Assembly: GCA_017882335.1 (NCBI GenBank)
Contig: JADGPR010000008.1
Span: 1 to 64,000 of the forward strand
Direction of reading: 5' to 3'
DNA length: 64,000 bases
Source of the DNA: Bacteroidales bacterium
Lineage (GTDB): Bacteria > Bacteroidota > Bacteroidia > Bacteroidales > FEN-979
The notes under the pieces were generated by a model. That model had not been told where the DNA came from. It saw nothing but the letters and a program-made list of their open reading frames with translations, and did no database searches. Positions 59,899 through 64,000 of this stretch are shown here, piece by piece; positions within the stretch are counted from its first letter, which is position 1; every line of letters begins with the position of its first letter. Position numbers and translations under genes: made by a program.

Positions 59899-62800
59899 TT
59901 GAATGTCGAACGCACCGATAATAAATCTCCGGATAAAATAAATCCTCAAACCATGAGAATTAAGATCCTGATTGTTCTTTTTTTACTTCCTATAGGATTG
60001 CTGGCGGGATATCCCCACAAGGCAAATTCTGTTTTGAAGAATGGCAAATGGTTCAGGATTTCGTTGCAGAAAACAGGTATCTATCAGATCACCTACGATG
60101 ATTTCGTTTCCATGGGATTCGATCCTTCTACACTCGATCCATCGAAGATCTCCGTTTTTGGTAATGGAGGCGGCATGCTCCCTGAATCAAATGCAATAGG
60201 CCGCTCCGATGACCTGATTGAGAATGCCATCCTGGTTCAGGATGGAGGAGACGGGAAACTGGATCAGGGTGATTATGTGCTCTTCTATGGAGAGTCGCCT
60301 GATACCTGGGTATTGGATTATATTACCCGTCGTTTTTCGCACCAGAAAAATCTTTATTCGGATTCGACATTCTATTATGTAACGATTGGCCCAACTGCCG
60401 GGAAACGGGTACAGCAGGTTCCTTCCTTGACCGGTACCCCGGATACTCACTCCCTAAATTTTATGGATCATGCATTTCATGATATCGATTCAGTCAGCCT
60501 GATACAGTCTGGAAAAACCTGGGTCGGAGAAAAATTTTCGTATAATAAAAATACCTGCAACATTTCATTTTCATTTCCTCACCTTGATTCGATGGCAGCA
60601 GCAAGGGTGGTCACTCATGTTTTGGCTAAATCAAACCTGCCCAGTTCATTCCTGCTTACAGATCACAAAAATTTTAATCAATCCATACACATTCCCGATA
60701 CCAACCCACTGAGCGGCCTCTTTGCAAAGGATAGCACGAAATCCAGTTTCCTGCTTAACCCGCATTCACCGATGGATTTCACCCTGACCTATTTGATGAA
60801 TGAATCCAATGCCAATGGCTGGCTCGATTATATCGAAGTGACCTGTCAGCGGAAGCTTACATGGTCGGGCCCTCAAATGTCATTCCGTGACCCGAATACC
60901 GTGTATATCCATATCAGTAAATTCCACATTACAGGAACAAATCCTTCAGTTGTTGTCTGGAATGTTACCAGAAAGGGAACCCCTTCAGAGATTGTTCCTC
61001 TTACGACGGAACCAACGATGACATTCGAGGTTGCGACGGATAGCCTGCAGGAGTTTATTGGTTTCGACGGATCTTCCTTTTACCCGGTCCACCTTTCGGG
61101 TCCGGTTGCTAACCAGGACCTTCATGGCCTGGATCCCCCGAACCTGGTTATTGTGACGCATCCTTTATTCAGGGAACAGGCCGACAGTCTTGCCGAGTTT
61201 CACCGTACACACAACAACCTGACGGTAGAGGTGGTGGATGTGAACCAGATCTATACTGAATTCGGGTGCGGGCAAAAGGATCTTACCGCGATCCGTGATT
61301 TTATGAAAATGCTATATGATAAGGGCTATCCTGGTAATTCACCCCGTTACCTTTTGTTGTTTGGTGATGGAACCTATGATCCGAAAAACCGCATCACCGC
61401 CAACAATAACCTGATCCCTCCCTATGAATCTAACGAGTACCTGTCCACTACAGCAACCTATGTGTCGGATGATTATTTCGGGATTTTGGGCGATGCCGAA
61501 GGATATGCCATGAACGGGTCGATCGAGATCGGCATCGGGCGGTTACCGGTGAATACAATAGAACAGGCAAAAGATGTCGTGAATAAGATCAAAAGGTATT
61601 CTTCACTCAACGATTCCACAATGGCTGATTGGAGAAATACCATCACCTTTGTTGCCGACGACCCTGATGATAACCTTCACCTGCAGCAAGCAGAGCGACT
61701 GGCGGATACCGTTAAAAGGAAATATCCTGTTCTCAATGTAAAAAAGATCTTCAACGATGCTTACCGGTTTATCCCCTCACCCTCAGGCTTGCGTTCTCCA
61801 GATTGTGAAAAGGCAATCACCCAGGCTGTAAATGACGGAACGCTCGTATTCAGTTATACCGGCCATGGAGGTGAAGACGGATGGAGCGGAACAAAGATAC
61901 TGACTGTAAAGGATATAAATGGCTGGAACAACTATTACCGCCTGCCTGTTTTTATCACCGCTACTTGCGAGTTCGGCAGGTTCGACAATCCAAACCGGCC
62001 TACCGGAGGGGAACTGGTGATAACGAAACCCAACGGCGGCGCTATTGCTATCTTTACTACTACCCGGCTGTCCTTTGCTAATACCAATATTGAGCTTGCG
62101 GCTTCCTTTTTCAGTCACCTTAAATCGGTGAACGGAGATGCCAACCAGAAAATGGGTGATCTGATGCGAATTGTAAAAAATGTTAACAGCAACAACATTC
62201 TTATGCGGAATTTTGTCCTGTTGGGTGATCCTGCTCAGGATATAGCGTTTCCGAAGCAGCAGGCAGTGACCACATTTATCAATAACCATCCTGTCGGCGC
62301 AGTTCCTGATACATTGTTAGGAATGTCAAAAGTCACGGTCAAAGGTGAGATCAGGGATGTACAGGGCAATAAGATGGGAAATTATAATGGCCTGGTTTTT
62401 CCGAAAGTATTTGATAAACCTGTAACCTACATCACAATTGGCAACACCCCGGTTAGTTATCCGCAGTCATTCAGGGTTCAAGACCGGTTACTTTTCTCCG
62501 GAAAGACTAAGGTTACCAACGGCGATTTTGAATTCACCTTTATGGTTCCAAAGGGGATCGGGCTTACATTTGGAAACGGGAAAATAAGTTACTATTCCCG
62601 CGATCTTCAAACCGATGCCAATGGTTTCACTTCGAACTTCATCATTGGGGGTGAGAATGCATTGGGAGATACCGTTGTCAAGGGGCCCGGGATAGCGCTG
62701 TACATGGACAACACGCGTTTTATTTCCGGTGGACGGACAGGCAGGAATCCTGTGATGCTGGCGTTTTTGAATGACCCTGCAGGGATCAACGATTTTAATC

Positions 62801-63336
62801 TGGGGATCGGCCATGATATCATTGCCGTGCTGGATAATGATTATAGCCATCCCATCGGGCTGAATGATTATTATGAACCGGATACGAACTCTTATTCAGC
62901 AGGATCCATTCGCTATCCCTTCACTGACCTCGCAACGGGGTTTCATTCACTCCTCATGAAAGCATGGAACGTGTATGATATTTCCGCTGAAAAGGAGATC
63001 TACTTCTGGGTTTCTGACCAGCAGATTCCCTTGGTTCAACAGGTGAAGAACTTTCCAAACCCTATGCGGACAGCAACCACCTTCATGTTTTCTTCCATGA
63101 ATGTAACCGGTGACGTGAATGTAGAGATCCTTATTTATACATATACCGGGCAACTGATAAAAACGATTGAGAAAAAGATCAATGAAACAACGGCCGATAC
63201 GCAGTTTATTCTATGGGATGGCAATGGGGAGAACGGGCAACCCCTGAGCAGTGGAATTTATCCATATCGTGTAATCCTGAAAGGTTCGAACGGGAGCTTT
63301 GCCCAAGCTTCTCAAAAACTCGTAATTGTAAGATAA
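59899..63336 (+). CDS. Second PorU-like C25 peptidase with type A T9SS C-terminal domain
   Basis: SYTGHGGEDGW, FITATCEFGRF; C-terminal NFPNPMRTATTF...LSSGIYPYRV; lacks the N-terminal region of the upstream paralog. Confidence 0.9.
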   Translation: MNVERTDNKSPDKINPQTMRIKILIVLFLLPIGLLAGYPHKANSVLKNGKWFRISLQKTGIYQITYDDFVSMGFDPSTLDPSKISVFGNGGGMLPESNAIGRSDDLIENAILVQDGGDGKLDQGDYVLFYGESPDTWVLDYITRRFSHQKNLYSDSTFYYVTIGPTAGKRVQQVPSLTGTPDTHSLNFMDHAFHDIDSVSLIQSGKTWVGEKFSYNKNTCNISFSFPHLDSMAAARVVTHVLAKSNLPSSFLLTDHKNFNQSIHIPDTNPLSGLFAKDSTKSSFLLNPHSPMDFTLTYLMNESNANGWLDYIEVTCQRKLTWSGPQMSFRDPNTVYIHISKFHITGTNPSVVVWNVTRKGTPSEIVPLTTEPTMTFEVATDSLQEFIGFDGSSFYPVHLSGPVANQDLHGLDPPNLVIVTHPLFREQADSLAEFHRTHNNLTVEVVDVNQIYTEFGCGQKDLTAIRDFMKMLYDKGYPGNSPRYLLLFGDGTYDPKNRITANNNLIPPYESNEYLSTTATYVSDDYFGILGDAEGYAMNGSIEIGIGRLPVNTIEQAKDVVNKIKRYSSLNDSTMADWRNTITFVADDPDDNLHLQQAERLADTVKRKYPVLNVKKIFNDAYRFIPSPSGLRSPDCEKAITQAVNDGTLVFSYTGHGGEDGWSGTKILTVKDINGWNNYYRLPVFITATCEFGRFDNPNRPTGGELVITKPNGGAIAIFTTTRLSFANTNIELAASFFSHLKSVNGDANQKMGDLMRIVKNVNSNNILMRNFVLLGDPAQDIAFPKQQAVTTFINNHPVGAVPDTLLGMSKVTVKGEIRDVQGNKMGNYNGLVFPKVFDKPVTYITIGNTPVSYPQSFRVQDRLLFSGKTKVTNGDFEFTFMVPKGIGLTFGNGKISYYSRDLQTDANGFTSNFIIGGENALGDTVVKGPGIALYMDNTRFISGGRTGRNPVMLAFLNDPAGINDFNLGIGHDIIAVLDNDYSHPIGLNDYYEPDTNSYSAGSIRYPFTDLATGFHSLLMKAWNVYDISAEKEIYFWVSDQQIPLVQQVKNFPNPMRTATTFMFSSMNVTGDVNVEILIYTYTGQLIKTIEKKINETTADTQFILWDGNGENGQPLSSGIYPYRVILKGSNGSFAQASQKLVIVR

Positions 63337-63433
63337 CCCTTATTTGACCGCATTTTTTGTGATCCGGGCAATATCGGAAAAAATAATTCGTTATTTTTGC
63401 TGACTCATTATTTAACATCTTAATACAAATTCG

Positions 63434-64000
63434 AATGCAACAAATGAAGATCCATTATTTTCTTTTTCTCGCCTGTATTCTTTTTACATCCAATGCTTTT
63501 TCCCAAAGAAACCCAATCACGACGGCAGTCCCATTTCTATTGATTGCACCGGATGCGCGCAGTGGCGGCATGGGTGATGCAGGGGTATCATCTACACCGG
63601 ATGTGTATTCCATGTTTTGGAACCCTGCAAAATATGCTTTCGCCGATAAAGACTTTGGATTTGGAATCGGCTATGTTCCCTGGTTACGCGGGTTGGTCAA
63701 TGATATCGGGCTTGCTTCCGTTGCCGGTTATAAAAAATTTGGAGACAAGCAGGCCATTGCCTTTTCGCTACGGTATTTTTCAATGGGAAGTGTAACTTTC
63801 ACCAATGAAACCGGGCAGGAACTCGGAGATGTGAAACCCAATGAATGGACGATTGACGCCACCTATGCCAGGAAGTTTTCCCCATCGTTTTCCGGTGCAG
63901 TTGCAGGCCGTTTTATCTATTCGAATCTGGTTCCTGTAAAATATATCGAAAATGTACGGCCCGGGACATCGGTTGCTGCAGATGTTTCATTGTATTACCA
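63434..64000 (+). CDS. porV: PorV (LptO)-like T9SS outer-membrane protein, truncated by window end
   Basis: AVPFLLIAPDARSGGMGDAGVSSTPDVYSMFWNPAKYAF; read directly from the sequence. Confidence 0.92.

Overview
Chromosomal window from an uncultured-looking anaerobic Bacteroidota (Bacteroidales-like). Evidence: type IX secretion genes, TAnnTTTG-type promoters, split transketolase, ADP-forming acyl-CoA synthetase and a flavodiiron protein. Most of the window is ordinary housekeeping. The most interesting accessory block is a tungsten/molybdenum island at about 38.7-49.4 kb. It holds moaA, moeA, wtpC, wtpB, wtpA, a stand-alone ModE-type HTH, an NAD-type aldehyde dehydrogenase, an aldehyde:ferredoxin oxidoreductase (AOR) and a ThiF/ThiS-like pair. 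Two near-identical 26-bp ModE-like palindromes (TCGATATGn-N8-nCATATCGA) lie in its two divergent intergenic regions. Other notable observations: (i) a GIY-YIG nuclease cassette between an intact tRNA-Arg(TCT) and a duplicated 5' half of that tRNA broken at the anticodon loop, with a 24-nt perfect palindrome in the remnant; (ii) a 4-copy ~62-bp hairpin/homopolymer array between wtpB and wtpC that appears to supply the wtpC start codon followed by an A10 tract; (iii) a sugar kinase (AmgK-like) fused to a RapZ C-terminal domain next to a MurU-like gene; (iv) tandem PorU-like C25 proteases followed by porV; (v) several dispersed intergenic repeat families that have entered coding ends, e.g. the ParC tail. 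Product names come from motif recognition only; no database search was run.
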